A stretch of DNA of 64,000 nt from JBHJGM01 sp050331815 (GCA_050331815.1 JBHJGM010000003.1:248001-312000), one strand, 5' to 3'. Positions 24,744 to 34,418 are shown, numbered from the stretch's first letter. Numbers and translations are program-made. Notes: generated from the letters alone by a model not told the origin.

Positions 24744-24764
24744 GCACTTACAATCATCCAACCC

Positions 24765-25613
24765 ATGCAGCATCATCATCTAAAAACTACTTTCGGAATC
24801 CTCCTGCTTAGTGGAGTGGCGGCTTCTGCGCAAACACCTACCTTTGGCGTTGGCCAGGAAATCCAAGCCGCCATGAATGGCGTCATGGATTCAGCCAGCG
24901 TCAACTCAATCGGGTACACGCTCGAGACATCGGCTGGCGTCGTCACTACTTTCGGAGACACTGTTCCCGAAGGCTGGACCGCTCAGAGCTGGAGTTCTGG
25001 CGACTCCGTTACGGTCGGCGACAAACGCTTTTCCAACATTGATGTTGTCGGTGCCGTTGGATTTTCTAATGCCGACATCCTCGCCAACCTTTCTTACGCT
25101 GGCGTGACCGACCTGGCAGGAAACTTCGGTCTTATCTTCGGTCTTGGCGGCTTCTTTGACGCGGACGAAGCTGCACCAGCGCCGACCTTCACCCTAGTCT
25201 TCGATGTTGAAGTGCTCGACCCCTCGCAAGTTGCCGTAGGTGCCAACATGATTTTGACTGGCTCAGGCACCAACAACGAGGGGGGTGCTGCTATAATTGG
25301 TGAAACCATTTTCGATGGACCGACCGGCTTCCTCAATCCCACTGCGGATGTTTTGGCCAATCTGGCTGTGAGCAACCTGGGGCAGGACCCGGGCGGCAGC
25401 AGCTTCGTCGACAACGAGGCATTTTCGGAGGCCACCGTTTCTTTCTCGGTCAGCAAGAACATCGGTGTGGACGCCGAGACAGAAGATGGTTTCGCCGAAA
25501 TCAGCTCGTTCGTGCAGACCTTCGATCAGGTTCCCGAGCCTTCAACCTACGCGGCCATCTTCGGAGTCGTTGTTCTGGGCTTCGCCTTCGCGCGTCGTCG
25601 CCTGCGTGGCTAA
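24765..25613 (+). CDS. PEP-CTERM secreted protein
   Basis: From the ATG at 24765 the product has 282 residues: a signal peptide (TTFGILLLSGVAASAQ), a long Gly/Asn/Asp-rich beta-type body without recognised catalytic motifs, and a PEP-CTERM signal from residue 257 (PEPSTYAAIFGVVVLGF followed by ARRRLRG). The frame is open from 24699, but the signal peptide fixes the start. Such proteins are usually exported, cut and anchored or released by an exosortase and often lie in extracellular matrix. It is followed by a strong terminator at 25653, so it is probably transcribed alone. Confidence 0.92.
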   Translation: MQHHHLKTTFGILLLSGVAASAQTPTFGVGQEIQAAMNGVMDSASVNSIGYTLETSAGVVTTFGDTVPEGWTAQSWSSGDSVTVGDKRFSNIDVVGAVGFSNADILANLSYAGVTDLAGNFGLIFGLGGFFDADEAAPAPTFTLVFDVEVLDPSQVAVGANMILTGSGTNNEGGAAIIGETIFDGPTGFLNPTADVLANLAVSNLGQDPGGSSFVDNEAFSEATVSFSVSKNIGVDAETEDGFAEISSFVQTFDQVPEPSTYAAIFGVVVLGFAFARRRLRG

Positions 25614-25652
25614 GCCTTCGCGCTTCCTCCGGTCAGCAGCACTTTTTCAAAG

Positions 25653-25680
25653 CCTCCGCCACCACGGCGGAGGTTTTTGT
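25653..25680 (+). terminator. Rho-independent terminator
   Basis: CCTCCGCC (25653-25660) pairs perfectly with GGCGGAGG (25666-25673) over a 5-base loop, followed by TTTTTGT. It lies 40 bases after the stop of the PEP-CTERM gene. Confidence 0.9.
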
Positions 25681-25799
25681 TTGGTTCGGTCAGGGTGGAG
25701 CGCACTTGAGTACAGGGATTGCTTGGCTACTAGGGAATGCGATTTCACACGGCGTAGCGTCTAAGGTTGCGTTCCACGGTGACGAATTTCGATAGCGGC

Positions 25800-27683
25800 A
25801 TGAAGTGCTTTTGCCAGTTTACCCGCCTCTGCCTGGTGCTCTTGTTGGGTGCCAGCAGCCTACAGGGTACCAATATTATCAGTGACCAGCTTCCGGAAGG
25901 AGTGACGCTCGCCGATATTGGCCTGGGCGTTCGCCCTTTCGCGGGTCCAGAGCGCGCGGTGCGGGCCGTGCCTTTTTCCGGTACACTGGGCGGGAACGAT
26001 AACGTCCAGCAAATCACGCATACCGATAATCACCTGTACGTCGCCACACGCGAGGGCCGGGTCATCGGTTTCGAACCGGATGGCACGCGCATTTTTCCCG
26101 CACTGTTAAACCTCGCTGTGCTGCGCGGCTCGAATTTCATCCATGACATCCCGGGCCGACCGCAGCGAATCGATACGGGCCTGCGTGGTTTGGCCTTTCA
26201 TCCGCAGTACGCCAGCAATGGACTGGTTTACACCCTGCATCGCGAAGCCGACGACCCAGCCAACCCGCCGGATTTCGGAGAGGCGGCCCCCGATGCGCCA
26301 AACACGATTTACAGCGTGCTTGGAGAGTGGCGCTTCGCAACGCCGGGGGTGGGCACACCCAGCTATCGCGAAGTGCTGCGCATCGTTCTGCCGACCTATA
26401 TTCACCCGGCGCAAAACATTGGCTTCAACCCCTACGCCATTCCGGGAGACCCAGACTACGGGCTGCTTTACGGCTGCGTGGGCGATGCGGGCAATCCGAA
26501 TCCGGGCACCCCAGAGCCGGTCGACCCGTTCAACGTTTCGCAGGACTTCAACTCGATTTGGGCCAGCGTTTACAGGATAGACCCTCGTGATCCCTCGGGT
26601 TTGACCGACGCGCAGCTGCTGGCCATGGGTCTGGAGCGCAGCGTGAACGGGCGTTATGGCATCCCGTTGGACAATCCCGGTGTGGGTGACCCGGCCTGGT
26701 TGGACGAAGTTTACGCGAAAGGCTTGCGCCATCCGCAGACCCTTCAGTTCGTTCCGCCCGGACGCCCCCTAGTTGGCGACATCGGCAGCACCACCATTGA
26801 CGAGATCAATCTGGTCGAGGCCGGTGGCAACTACGGCTACCCGCTGCGCGAAGGCACGCTGATCTTCCCCTGGGTGAACCCTGAAACCGGCGCGCCCCTG
26901 GAGGATACCTTTGAAGCTCCATTCGATGCGATGCGCTATGTGCCCGTCGGCATCAGCGGGGATCCTTCAGTTCAATACCACGTACGTGATCCGGATGGCT
27001 CCAATCCGCGCGTGGAATCGGTCGCCCGGCTTGGTTCGGATGCCGATGCTTTTATCTATCCTGTGGCTCAACTCAGCCATGAACCCCGCGAGGGCTTCAA
27101 CGCGATCGCCGCCGGTCCAGCGTACGAGGGCACTCTGGCTGAAGAACTCAGGGGCACTGTCATCTTCGGTGACTTTGCCGAAGGTGATGTGTGTTTCATC
27201 GAGATGGCGGACCTGACCAATGACGGCACCCCCGGCCTGGTGCGACAACTGCCGCTCGTCGACGCGCAGGGCAACTCCACCGACATGACGCTGATCGTCG
27301 GCGATGATCGACCGGATTTCCGGTTTGGGCGCGGTCCCTTTGGCAACGTTTTCATCGCCTGCAAGGCCAACGACCAAATCTATCGACTGGAAGGCACGCC
27401 TTTCACGCGCTTGCGCGGGGAGCGGGTCGAGGAAGCCGGCCAGACCTATTTTGAGCTCTTGCTGACGCGCCCTGTCCACACCAGCGGCTACGCGTACACG
27501 GCAATGATGTCTGAGAATCTGGACATCCCGATGGAGCCGGTGCCCCCGACGGACCTTTCGGAAGTCTCGGTGACGGACCACGGTGATGGGCTCGAAACGG
27601 TACGCTACCGCTACGCTGTGCCCATGAGTCCGGATGCCGCGGCGCGCTACTTCCGCTTTGTCATCACGCTATCGGAAAATTGA
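25800..27683 (+). CDS. Secreted glucose/sorbosone dehydrogenase-like protein
   Basis: The ATG at 25800 gives 627 residues with a signal peptide (FTRLCLVLLLGASSLQG); a TTG at 25767 is a poorer start. The body resembles the PQQ-type soluble aldose dehydrogenase six-bladed propeller: DNHLYVATREGRVIGFEPDG, TGLRGLAFHPQYASNGLVY, YGLLYGCVGDAGNPN, EVYAKGLRHPQTLQF and EINLVEAGGNYGYPLREG are in family order. It probably oxidises a sugar or acts as a lectin-like propeller in the periplasm. About 90 residues at the C-terminus (YFELLLTRPVHTSGYAYTA to ARYFRFVITL) form an extra beta domain. It is flanked by a terminator upstream and by rplY downstream, so it is a separate unit. Confidence 0.88.
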   Translation: MKCFCQFTRLCLVLLLGASSLQGTNIISDQLPEGVTLADIGLGVRPFAGPERAVRAVPFSGTLGGNDNVQQITHTDNHLYVATREGRVIGFEPDGTRIFPALLNLAVLRGSNFIHDIPGRPQRIDTGLRGLAFHPQYASNGLVYTLHREADDPANPPDFGEAAPDAPNTIYSVLGEWRFATPGVGTPSYREVLRIVLPTYIHPAQNIGFNPYAIPGDPDYGLLYGCVGDAGNPNPGTPEPVDPFNVSQDFNSIWASVYRIDPRDPSGLTDAQLLAMGLERSVNGRYGIPLDNPGVGDPAWLDEVYAKGLRHPQTLQFVPPGRPLVGDIGSTTIDEINLVEAGGNYGYPLREGTLIFPWVNPETGAPLEDTFEAPFDAMRYVPVGISGDPSVQYHVRDPDGSNPRVESVARLGSDADAFIYPVAQLSHEPREGFNAIAAGPAYEGTLAEELRGTVIFGDFAEGDVCFIEMADLTNDGTPGLVRQLPLVDAQGNSTDMTLIVGDDRPDFRFGRGPFGNVFIACKANDQIYRLEGTPFTRLRGERVEEAGQTYFELLLTRPVHTSGYAYTAMMSENLDIPMEPVPPTDLSEVSVTDHGDGLETVRYRYAVPMSPDAAARYFRFVITLSEN

Positions 27684-27773
27684 AGCGGAGGGATTTTGCT
27701 TGCCTGCGGGCGGCAAAAATCTATTTTTCTCCGTTTCTGCCACACGTTTGGTGTGCAGCTCTCAATTTTTCCG

Positions 27774-28415
27774 ATGAAGCAGTTCCGTCTCAACGTACAA
27801 AACCGCAGCGAAACCGGTCGTGGCCCGATGCGCCGGTTGCGTGCGTCCGGTCGTATCCCCGCTGTTATATATGGCGAATCCGGCAGCCGAGCGCTGTCCA
27901 TGGACGAGCCCGAGTTTCGCATGATGATGCGCAAAGCAGCCGGTTCGGCGGCCCTGATCGAGGTCAGCGACGACGCCGGGGCGCAGACGCTTTCGGTGAT
28001 TCAGACCATCGAGCGCGACCCGGTGACTGACAAATTCGTGCACGTGGATTTTCATGAGGTCAGCGCGAGTAAGCCAATGCACGCGCACATCCCGGTTCAC
28101 GTCGAAGGAACGGCGTACGGCGTGAAGAATGAAAACGCGGTGCTGGAAACGCAGCTGCACGAGGTCGATGTTGAGTGCCTGCCCAAAAACCTTCCTGAAT
28201 TCATCCGCGTGGACGTGACCGATTTGCATGCTGGCGACAGCGTCCACATCCGCGACCTCGAGGCCATCGACGGCGTCAGCTACCTTGGCGAATCCGATGC
28301 GGTTGTCGTGGCCTGTGCGGGCAAGTCGACCAAAACGGACCGCGTCATGGACCTCGAAGACGAAAACGCCGAGGAAACCGAAGACACCGCCCAACCCGCC
28401 GCAGCCGAGGGTTGA
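27774..28415 (+). CDS. rplY: Ribosomal protein L25 (Ctc type)
   Basis: From the ATG at 27774 the product has 213 residues, the long bacterial Ctc form. The N-terminal 5S-rRNA-binding domain shows TGRGPMRRLRASGRIPAVIYG, and the C-terminal TL5-type domain shows FVHVDFHEV, LHEVDVECLPKNLPEFI and HAGDSVHIRDLE. It ends in an acidic tail. It leads the usual rplY-pth-rpsF-ssb-rplI order. The frame is open upstream to 27696, but the added residues do not match the family. Confidence 0.96.
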   Translation: MKQFRLNVQNRSETGRGPMRRLRASGRIPAVIYGESGSRALSMDEPEFRMMMRKAAGSAALIEVSDDAGAQTLSVIQTIERDPVTDKFVHVDFHEVSASKPMHAHIPVHVEGTAYGVKNENAVLETQLHEVDVECLPKNLPEFIRVDVTDLHAGDSVHIRDLEAIDGVSYLGESDAVVVACAGKSTKTDRVMDLEDENAEETEDTAQPAAAEG

Positions 28416-28462
28416 CCCACTTTTCGCTGCTTCTTTTTTGAGGCGGCCACGTTCTTTGAATC

Positions 28463-29059
28463 ATGTCCATTGCCGTGCTGGCAGGCTTGGGAAACCCGGG
28501 CCGCGAGTACACCGACACGCGTCACAATGTCGGCTTCCGGCTGATCGATACCCTGGCCACGCGCCACGGCGGCCTCTGGAAGCTGGAGCCTCGCTTCAAA
28601 AGCGAAATCGCGCAGGTGTTGCTCGATGGTCGCAAAGCCTGGCTGGTCAAGCCGCAGACCTTCATGAACGACTCCGGGATGAGCCTCGGGCCGTTTCTGA
28701 AGTTCCATAAGCTGCCCTCGGCTTCGCTCGTCGCCATCTACGATGACATCACACTGAATCCGGGCCGGCTCAAAATCAGCCTGACCGGCAGCGATGGCGG
28801 TCACAACGGCGTCAAAAGCCTGCTTTCGCACGTCGGCGAGGGCTTTGTGCGTTTCCGTATCGGCATCGGCCCGAAAGCCGTCAAGGCGATGGACTTGAAG
28901 GATCACGTGTTGGGAAAATTCAGCCACCGCGACCAAGCCACCATCGATGGCCTGCTGCCTGAACTCACCGACGCGCTCGAATTGCTTTTTGCCCGCGGCG
29001 CGGACGCCGCCATGAACGAACTTAATCCCAAATTTAAGCAAACTCCCTCCTCGATATGA
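28463..29059 (+). CDS. pth: Peptidyl-tRNA hydrolase
   Basis: The 198-residue product has the Pth signatures AGLGNPGREYTDTRHNVGF (with the catalytic His of the RHNVG element), WLVKPQTFMNDSG, and YDDITLNPGRLKI followed by GSDGGHNGVKS. It releases tRNA from prematurely ended peptides. It follows rplY by 47 bases, and its stop overlaps the start of rpsF by four bases (ATGA), which indicates coupling. Confidence 0.98.
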   Translation: MSIAVLAGLGNPGREYTDTRHNVGFRLIDTLATRHGGLWKLEPRFKSEIAQVLLDGRKAWLVKPQTFMNDSGMSLGPFLKFHKLPSASLVAIYDDITLNPGRLKISLTGSDGGHNGVKSLLSHVGEGFVRFRIGIGPKAVKAMDLKDHVLGKFSHRDQATIDGLLPELTDALELLFARGADAAMNELNPKFKQTPSSI

Positions 29060-29370
29060 GCGAAACCGCCACCGAACCGCGCCATACCTACCGCGCCAAC
29101 TTCATCCTCGACACCCGAAACCACAAGGACTCGGTCGAGAGTCTCATCTCGCGCCTGAGCGATGTCATCACAAGCCTCGGCGGCGAGGTGAAGAAGGTCG
29201 ACGACCTGGGTCAGAAAGACTTTACACGCATCACCGACCGCCGCTTTCCCGCCGGCATGTACGTGCAGTACACCTTCGAGGGGCCGACCACCGCACCTTC
29301 GCAGCTGCAGGAGCGCATCCGTTTGGACCGCACTGTCGACCGTGTGATGGTCCAGCGCCTGGGCGACTGA
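29056..29370 (+). CDS. rpsF: Ribosomal protein S6
   Basis: The 104-residue product matches the S6 family in length and pattern: an N-terminal strand (TYRANFILDTRN), VESLISRLSDVITSLGGEVK, and a C-terminal TVDRVMVQRLGD. It is a component of the 30S subunit platform, where it normally pairs with S18. Here rpsR is not in the following genes. The start overlaps the pth stop. Confidence 0.95.
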   Translation: MSETATEPRHTYRANFILDTRNHKDSVESLISRLSDVITSLGGEVKKVDDLGQKDFTRITDRRFPAGMYVQYTFEGPTTAPSQLQERIRLDRTVDRVMVQRLGD

Positions 29371-29459
29371 GGTGACGATTTGTGAATAACATTTAACAAA
29401 CGCAATAACACGAACAACGATTCGTTGCAGTTCCCGCCGCGCGCCGACAGCCTTCCAAC

Positions 29460-29909
29460 ATGGCTTCATTCAACAAAGTAATCTTGATGGGCAACCTGAC
29501 CCGTGATCCTGAAATGGTCATGGCCGGGAGCGGAAACCCCATCTGCAAGCTGGGGCTTGCGGTCAGCCGGCGGTTTTCCACCCGCGACGGCGAGCAGCGC
29601 GAGGAAACCACGTTTGTCGATGTCGACGCCTTTGGGCGGCAGGCCGAAACGCTCAACCGCTACATGTCCAAGGGGCGGCCCATCCTGATCGAAGGGCGTC
29701 TCAAGCTCGACGAGTGGGAAGACAAATCCAGCGGGCAGAAGCGGACCAAGCTCAAGGTGGTCTGCGAGAATTTTCAGTTCGTGGGCAGCCGCGAGGAGAA
29801 TTCCAACGGCGATGGCGGTTACGAGCGCTCTTCGCCCCCGCGCCGCGCGACGACCGGCAATGCCCGCGAGCCGGTGGGCTCGGTCGAAGACGACGACGTG
29901 CCTTTTTAA
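29460..29909 (+). CDS. ssb: Single-stranded DNA-binding protein
   Basis: The 149-residue product has an N-terminal OB fold (FNKVILMGNLTRDPEM, then LGLAVSRRF and TTFVDVDAFGRQAETLNRYM, GRPILIEGRLKLDEW). A Gly/Arg/Ser-rich linker leads to the acidic C-terminal tip EDDDVPF, used by SSB to recruit partner proteins. It binds single-stranded DNA during replication and repair, fitting its place upstream of dnaB. Confidence 0.98.
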   Translation: MASFNKVILMGNLTRDPEMVMAGSGNPICKLGLAVSRRFSTRDGEQREETTFVDVDAFGRQAETLNRYMSKGRPILIEGRLKLDEWEDKSSGQKRTKLKVVCENFQFVGSREENSNGDGGYERSSPPRRATTGNAREPVGSVEDDDVPF

Positions 29910-29951
29910 GCTATTTATCGCGAATCCAACTTTCAGAAACCACCACGACCG

Positions 29952-30476
29952 ATGGCCACGACCGAAATTTTGCTCCTCAAACCGATCGACGGACTGGGTG
30001 CCGAAGGCGACCAGGTAAAAGTCCGCGCCGGCTTTGCCCGCAACTACCTGCTGCCCCAAAAGATCGCCCTGCCGATCAGCCGGGCCAACCGCAAGCAGAT
30101 CGAAGCCCTGCGCAAGGCCCGCTCCGAACGCGAGATCCGCGAGAAGTCCGACGCCGAAGCCGTTGCCGAGCGCCTCAACGCGCTGTCGGTGGCCTTTCCG
30201 GTCAAGACGGGCGAGGGCGGCAAGATGTTTGGTTCGGTTACGCAACTGGACCTGCACCGGCGTTTGGAGGAAGAAGGCTTCAAGCTGGAGCGCAAAAAGA
30301 TCCACCTGGAAGCCATCAAGGAGCTCGGCCGTCACTCGGCGGAGATCAAGCTCCACCCGGAGGTGACCGTGACGCTCAGTTTCGACGTGGTCAGCGAAAA
30401 CCCGATCGAAGAGACTGCCAGCGAGGAGACCGAAGACGGAGCCGATTCGGAAGAAAAGGTGGCGTCCAAGGCCTGA
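29952..30476 (+). CDS. rplI: Ribosomal protein L9
   Basis: The 174-residue product has the L9 N-terminal domain (LLKPIDGLGAEGDQVKVRAG followed by FARNYLLPQKIALPIS), the long connecting helix and the C-terminal domain with GKMFGSVTQLDL and HPEVTVTLSFDVV. An extra acidic Glu-rich tail of about 25 residues closes the protein. Only 42 bases separate it from ssb, so no rpsR lies between them. Confidence 0.97.
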   Translation: MATTEILLLKPIDGLGAEGDQVKVRAGFARNYLLPQKIALPISRANRKQIEALRKARSEREIREKSDAEAVAERLNALSVAFPVKTGEGGKMFGSVTQLDLHRRLEEEGFKLERKKIHLEAIKELGRHSAEIKLHPEVTVTLSFDVVSENPIEETASEETEDGADSEEKVASKA

Positions 30477-30587
30477 GCGCCGCAGACTTTGCAACGAAGA
30501 GGGCCGGGTGGCTGCGCGTTGAGGGACGCGCCGCATTACTCACCTTGTGCGCAATCATAAACTCAAGGAGGAGAGGGGAGTATTCAG

Positions 30588-31988
30588 ATGGCTGCCGCCG
30601 GTGGCACCGCCACAGCTTTTGCGCCCGCGCAATCGGGTGCGCGCGACCGCGTCGCACCGTACAGCCTTGATGCCGAGCAGGCCCTGCTGGGCTGTTGCAT
30701 CTTGGAAGGCGGGCAGGAAAGCGTCACGGCCTGCATCGAGGAAAAGCTCCGCGTCGAGCATTTCTACAAGCCGGGCCACCAGGTGCTCTTTCAGGCCATT
30801 TTGGACCTGTACAACAAGGGTCAGGCCATCGATGAAATCCTGCTGATCGACAAGCTGCGCGTGCAGGGCCAGCTGGAGGAGGTGGGCGGTCAGGCCTATC
30901 TGCTCGAGGTGACCAACCGCATCGAGACCACGGTCAACCTGCTCCATTACCTGCGGATTGTTCGCGACTCCGCCATCTTGCGGCAATTGATCCGCACCTG
31001 TGGCGAAACTGTCGAGCGTGCTTACGAGGATCCGCCGGACATCGGGGAGTTTCTCGAAGACGTTGAACAGTCCATCTTTGGGCTCAGTGGCGACCGCATT
31101 TCGGAGTCAGCGCAGCTGGTGCGCGAAAGCGTCGACCCGGCGATCGCGCTAATTCACCAGATGCTTCACAACAAGGGCGAGCTGACGGGCATCTCCACGG
31201 GCTTTCGCGATTTGGACAAGCTGCTGTTCGGGATGCACCCGGCTGAGATGCTCGTGGTGGCTGCCCGCCCCTCGATGGGGAAAACCTCCATCGCGCTCAA
31301 CATGGCCGAGGCGGCGGTCCTGCCGAAGTCAGCCAAGGGCGTGCCCACGCTGCTCTTCAGCCTGGAAATGCCTTCGCAGCAGCTGGCCATGCGACTGCTC
31401 TGCAGTCACGCGCGCGTGGACATGCAGCTCCTCAAAGACGGGCTCTTGCAGGGCAAGGACAAGGAGCTGATCGATTCGGCCAAGGCCCTTAAAAATGCGC
31501 CCTTGTGGATTGACGACAGCTCTTCGCTGACTATTGCCGAGCTGCGGGCGAAAGCGCGGCGCCTGCATGCAAAAAATCATCTGGGCCTCATCGTTGTCGA
31601 CTACCTGCAGCTGATTTACGGCACCGACACCCGCGTCCCGCGCGAGCAGCAAATTGCCGAGATTTCCCGTGGTCTGAAAGGCATGGCCAAGGAACTCAAC
31701 GTGCCGGTGGTTGTCCTTGCTCAGCTCAACCGCGAGTCTGAACGCGAAAAGCGCCAGCCCCGAATGAGTGACTTACGTGAATCCGGCTCCATCGAACAGG
31801 ATGCCGACGTGGTGCTGCTGCTGTCGAAATGTGCCCGCGCCAACGAGGAGGAAGAAGAAATAAAGCCCGCCCCGCGCCGCGATTTGATTATTGCCAAGCA
31901 ACGCAACGGGCCCGTAGGAACCATAACTTTGACCTTCAACAAGCGCTTGACGCGCTTCGAGAATTACACCGCCCGGGACGATGAGTAA
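30588..31988 (+). CDS. dnaB: Replicative DNA helicase DnaB
   Basis: The 466-residue product begins with a short Ala/Gly-rich lead and then the DnaB N-terminal domain (PYSLDAEQALLGCCILEGG). The RecA-like helicase domain has Walker A ARPSMGKTSIALNMAE, the Walker B region LGLIVVDYLQLIYG, PVVVLAQLNRESE and DLRESGSIEQDADVVLLL. A strong Shine-Dalgarno sequence (AAGGAGGAG) precedes the ATG at 30588. It unwinds DNA at the replication fork as a hexamer. It follows rplI by 111 bases, the arrangement common in many bacteria. Confidence 0.98.
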   Translation: MAAAGGTATAFAPAQSGARDRVAPYSLDAEQALLGCCILEGGQESVTACIEEKLRVEHFYKPGHQVLFQAILDLYNKGQAIDEILLIDKLRVQGQLEEVGGQAYLLEVTNRIETTVNLLHYLRIVRDSAILRQLIRTCGETVERAYEDPPDIGEFLEDVEQSIFGLSGDRISESAQLVRESVDPAIALIHQMLHNKGELTGISTGFRDLDKLLFGMHPAEMLVVAARPSMGKTSIALNMAEAAVLPKSAKGVPTLLFSLEMPSQQLAMRLLCSHARVDMQLLKDGLLQGKDKELIDSAKALKNAPLWIDDSSSLTIAELRAKARRLHAKNHLGLIVVDYLQLIYGTDTRVPREQQIAEISRGLKGMAKELNVPVVVLAQLNRESEREKRQPRMSDLRESGSIEQDADVVLLLSKCARANEEEEEIKPAPRRDLIIAKQRNGPVGTITLTFNKRLTRFENYTARDDE

Positions 31989-32075
31989 CCACTCGTTCCC
32001 GATGCCCAGCAAGCCCTGCCTCCGCTAGATGAGTGTATTCTAACCGCGCCCCACTGACGCGGTTCCCTAATAGCC

Positions 32076-34418
32076 ATGCCGGTAGCCCACCTGCGCCCAA
32101 CCCACTGGATCGCCTTTTTGCTGGCGCTCCTCGCGTCCCTGCCGCTGGAGCCGCTTCATGCCCAGCAACCCACTCGCGAGGCGCCCCTTATCGATAACAT
32201 CCGCGTCGAGTTTCGCGGTCCACGCACGGTGAGCACCGAGGCGGTCATGGCGCACATCCGTGTGCGCGTGGGCCTGCCTTACAGCCGCATCCTGGTCGAC
32301 CAGTCGATTCGCTCGCTCTACGCCACCGGGCTCTTCGAGTACATCAACGTCATTGAGGACACCGAATACGCCGAGGGGCTGGGGCTGCTCTTCATCGTGG
32401 TGCCCAACTACAAAATCGAGACCATCGAGTACGTCGGCAACGATGACATCTCCGCCCGCCGTCTGCGCAAGGAGGTCGCCTCGCAGGTTGGACGCCCGAT
32501 GGACGAGGTGCAGGTCAAGCGCGACGCCGCCGCCATTTTTGAGTACTACCAGCGCAAGGGCTTCTCCGAAGCGACCGTTGATTACCAGATTGAACGCGAC
32601 CGCCAGACCGGCTTCGCGGTCGTGCGCTTCACCATCAACGAAGGCAAGCGCCTGAAGCTCGTCGATGTCGATTTTGAAGGCAACGAGGCCTTTGACGAAG
32701 GCGATCTGGAGGACGTGCTCGTCACCGCGGAGTACTTCTTCCTGTGGTCCTGGCTGACGGGTTCGGGGCGTTTCAAGGAAGACGAGTTTGAGGACGACCT
32801 CGATCTGCTGCGCGAATTTTACAAGGAAGAGGGCTACCTCGACATTGAGATTCGCGAGGACGACATCCGCTTTGAGCGCGTGGGCAAAAAGAAGCTCCGG
32901 GTCATCATCCCGCTGGAGGAAGGTCGCCAGTACCGGATCGGCCAGATCGCCCTGGACGGGAACACCCTCTACGAGGACGATCTGCTCTTCCGTGCCGTCA
33001 CCATTCGCGAGGGGGACATCTTTGTGCCCTCCAGAGTCGATGAGGTCGCCGAAAACCTGCGCGATGTCTACGGGCGCGAGGGCTACCTCGATACTTTTGT
33101 GCGCGCCGAGCGCATCCCCAACATCGAGACCGGGGCCATCGACCTGGTTTACCGCATTCGCGAGAGCGAGCAGTTCCTGCTCGAAAGCATCAATCTGATC
33201 GGCAACACCAAGACTAAGAGCATCGTCGTGATACGCGAGTTGGCCCTCGAGCCTGGTCAGCCCTTTGACCTGGTGCGGATGAAAGTTAGCGAGGCGCGCC
33301 TGCGCAACACGCGCTACTTCGATGCGGTCAACCTTTCCCCCGAGCCGATCAACATTCCCAATCGCCGCAACCTGCGCATTTCCCTGCGCGAAGGCCAGAC
33401 CGGCAAGGTGACCTTTGGCGCGGGCTTTAGTTCGGTGGAGCGGGTGGTGGCCTTTGCCGAGCTCACGCAGAGTAACTTCGACCTCTTCAACTACCGCTCC
33501 TTCTTTCAGGGCGACGGGCAGAAATTCCGGCTGCGCCTGTCGATTGGTTCGCGCTCCAACCAGATTTTGCTGACGTTCGAGGAACCCTGGCTCTTCGAGC
33601 GCCGTCTGGCCTTTGGGTTCGAGGCCTTCCGAACCGAGACGGATTTCAACAGTGCGGTCTTCGACGAATTGCGCACGGGCTTTGAAGTCTATTTTCGCAA
33701 GCGCCTTTTCGAGCTGGTGGAAGGCCGTCTGAGCTACCGCCTCGAGGAGGTTGAGATTTTCGACGTTTCGCCGCTCGCGCCGTCGCCGATTCTGGATGAA
33801 GAAGGCTCGCGAACGGTTTCCAAGTTCGGCTTTGCGCTGACCCGCGATACGCGCGACGACCTGATTTTCCCGTCCCGGGGCAGCCGTTTGCAGTTCCTCA
33901 CCGAGTTGGCGGGCGGCCCGGCCTTGGGCGAAACTGACTACATCCGGCTGGAAGGCCGCAGCGGATTCTGGTTCCCGACTTTTGATTTTGCCGACCAGGT
34001 GCTTCAGGTGGTGGGCCGCATCGGCACGCTCTGGGAGTATTCCGACGAGCCGACGCCGTTTTTTGACCGCTTCTTCCTGGGTGGTCCGTTCTCGTTGCGT
34101 GGCTTTGATTTCCGCGAGGTCGGGCCGACGGATGCCTTTGGCGAGCCGCTCGGGGGCAACTCCTTTGCCTTTGGTTCGATTGAGTACATCTTCAAAATTG
34201 CTGACCCCGTCCGGCTGGCCTTCTTCTACGACATCGGCTTCGTCAACTCAGGCGACTTCGACTGGGACCCCGCCGACTACAACGACAACTGGGGCGTGGG
34301 CCTGCGCGTGCTGCTGCTGGGTGCGCCGCTGCGGCTGGATTTGGGCTTCCCGCTCACGACCTCCGACACAAACGATGATGGCACCCAGTTCCAATTTTCA
34401 TTCGGCACCGTATTCTAA
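32076..34418 (+). CDS. bamA: Outer membrane protein assembly factor BamA
   Basis: The 780-residue product has a signal peptide ending near residue 31 (LLALLASLPLEPLHAQ) and a run of POTRA domains to about residue 440, for example IETIEYVGNDDISARRL, LVDVDFEGNEAFDEGDL and LESINLIGNTKTKSIV. The C-terminal part is a 16-strand-type barrel with FFLGGPFSLRGFDFREVG, the loop-6 R-G-F motif, and a final Phe (FSFGTVF) matching the assembly signal. It inserts beta-barrel proteins in the outer membrane. It leads the conserved bamA-ompH-lpxD order, which supports a didermic cell. Confidence 0.97.
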   Translation: MPVAHLRPTHWIAFLLALLASLPLEPLHAQQPTREAPLIDNIRVEFRGPRTVSTEAVMAHIRVRVGLPYSRILVDQSIRSLYATGLFEYINVIEDTEYAEGLGLLFIVVPNYKIETIEYVGNDDISARRLRKEVASQVGRPMDEVQVKRDAAAIFEYYQRKGFSEATVDYQIERDRQTGFAVVRFTINEGKRLKLVDVDFEGNEAFDEGDLEDVLVTAEYFFLWSWLTGSGRFKEDEFEDDLDLLREFYKEEGYLDIEIREDDIRFERVGKKKLRVIIPLEEGRQYRIGQIALDGNTLYEDDLLFRAVTIREGDIFVPSRVDEVAENLRDVYGREGYLDTFVRAERIPNIETGAIDLVYRIRESEQFLLESINLIGNTKTKSIVVIRELALEPGQPFDLVRMKVSEARLRNTRYFDAVNLSPEPINIPNRRNLRISLREGQTGKVTFGAGFSSVERVVAFAELTQSNFDLFNYRSFFQGDGQKFRLRLSIGSRSNQILLTFEEPWLFERRLAFGFEAFRTETDFNSAVFDELRTGFEVYFRKRLFELVEGRLSYRLEEVEIFDVSPLAPSPILDEEGSRTVSKFGFALTRDTRDDLIFPSRGSRLQFLTELAGGPALGETDYIRLEGRSGFWFPTFDFADQVLQVVGRIGTLWEYSDEPTPFFDRFFLGGPFSLRGFDFREVGPTDAFGEPLGGNSFAFGSIEYIFKIADPVRLAFFYDIGFVNSGDFDWDPADYNDNWGVGLRVLLLGAPLRLDLGFPLTTSDTNDDGTQFQFSFGTVF

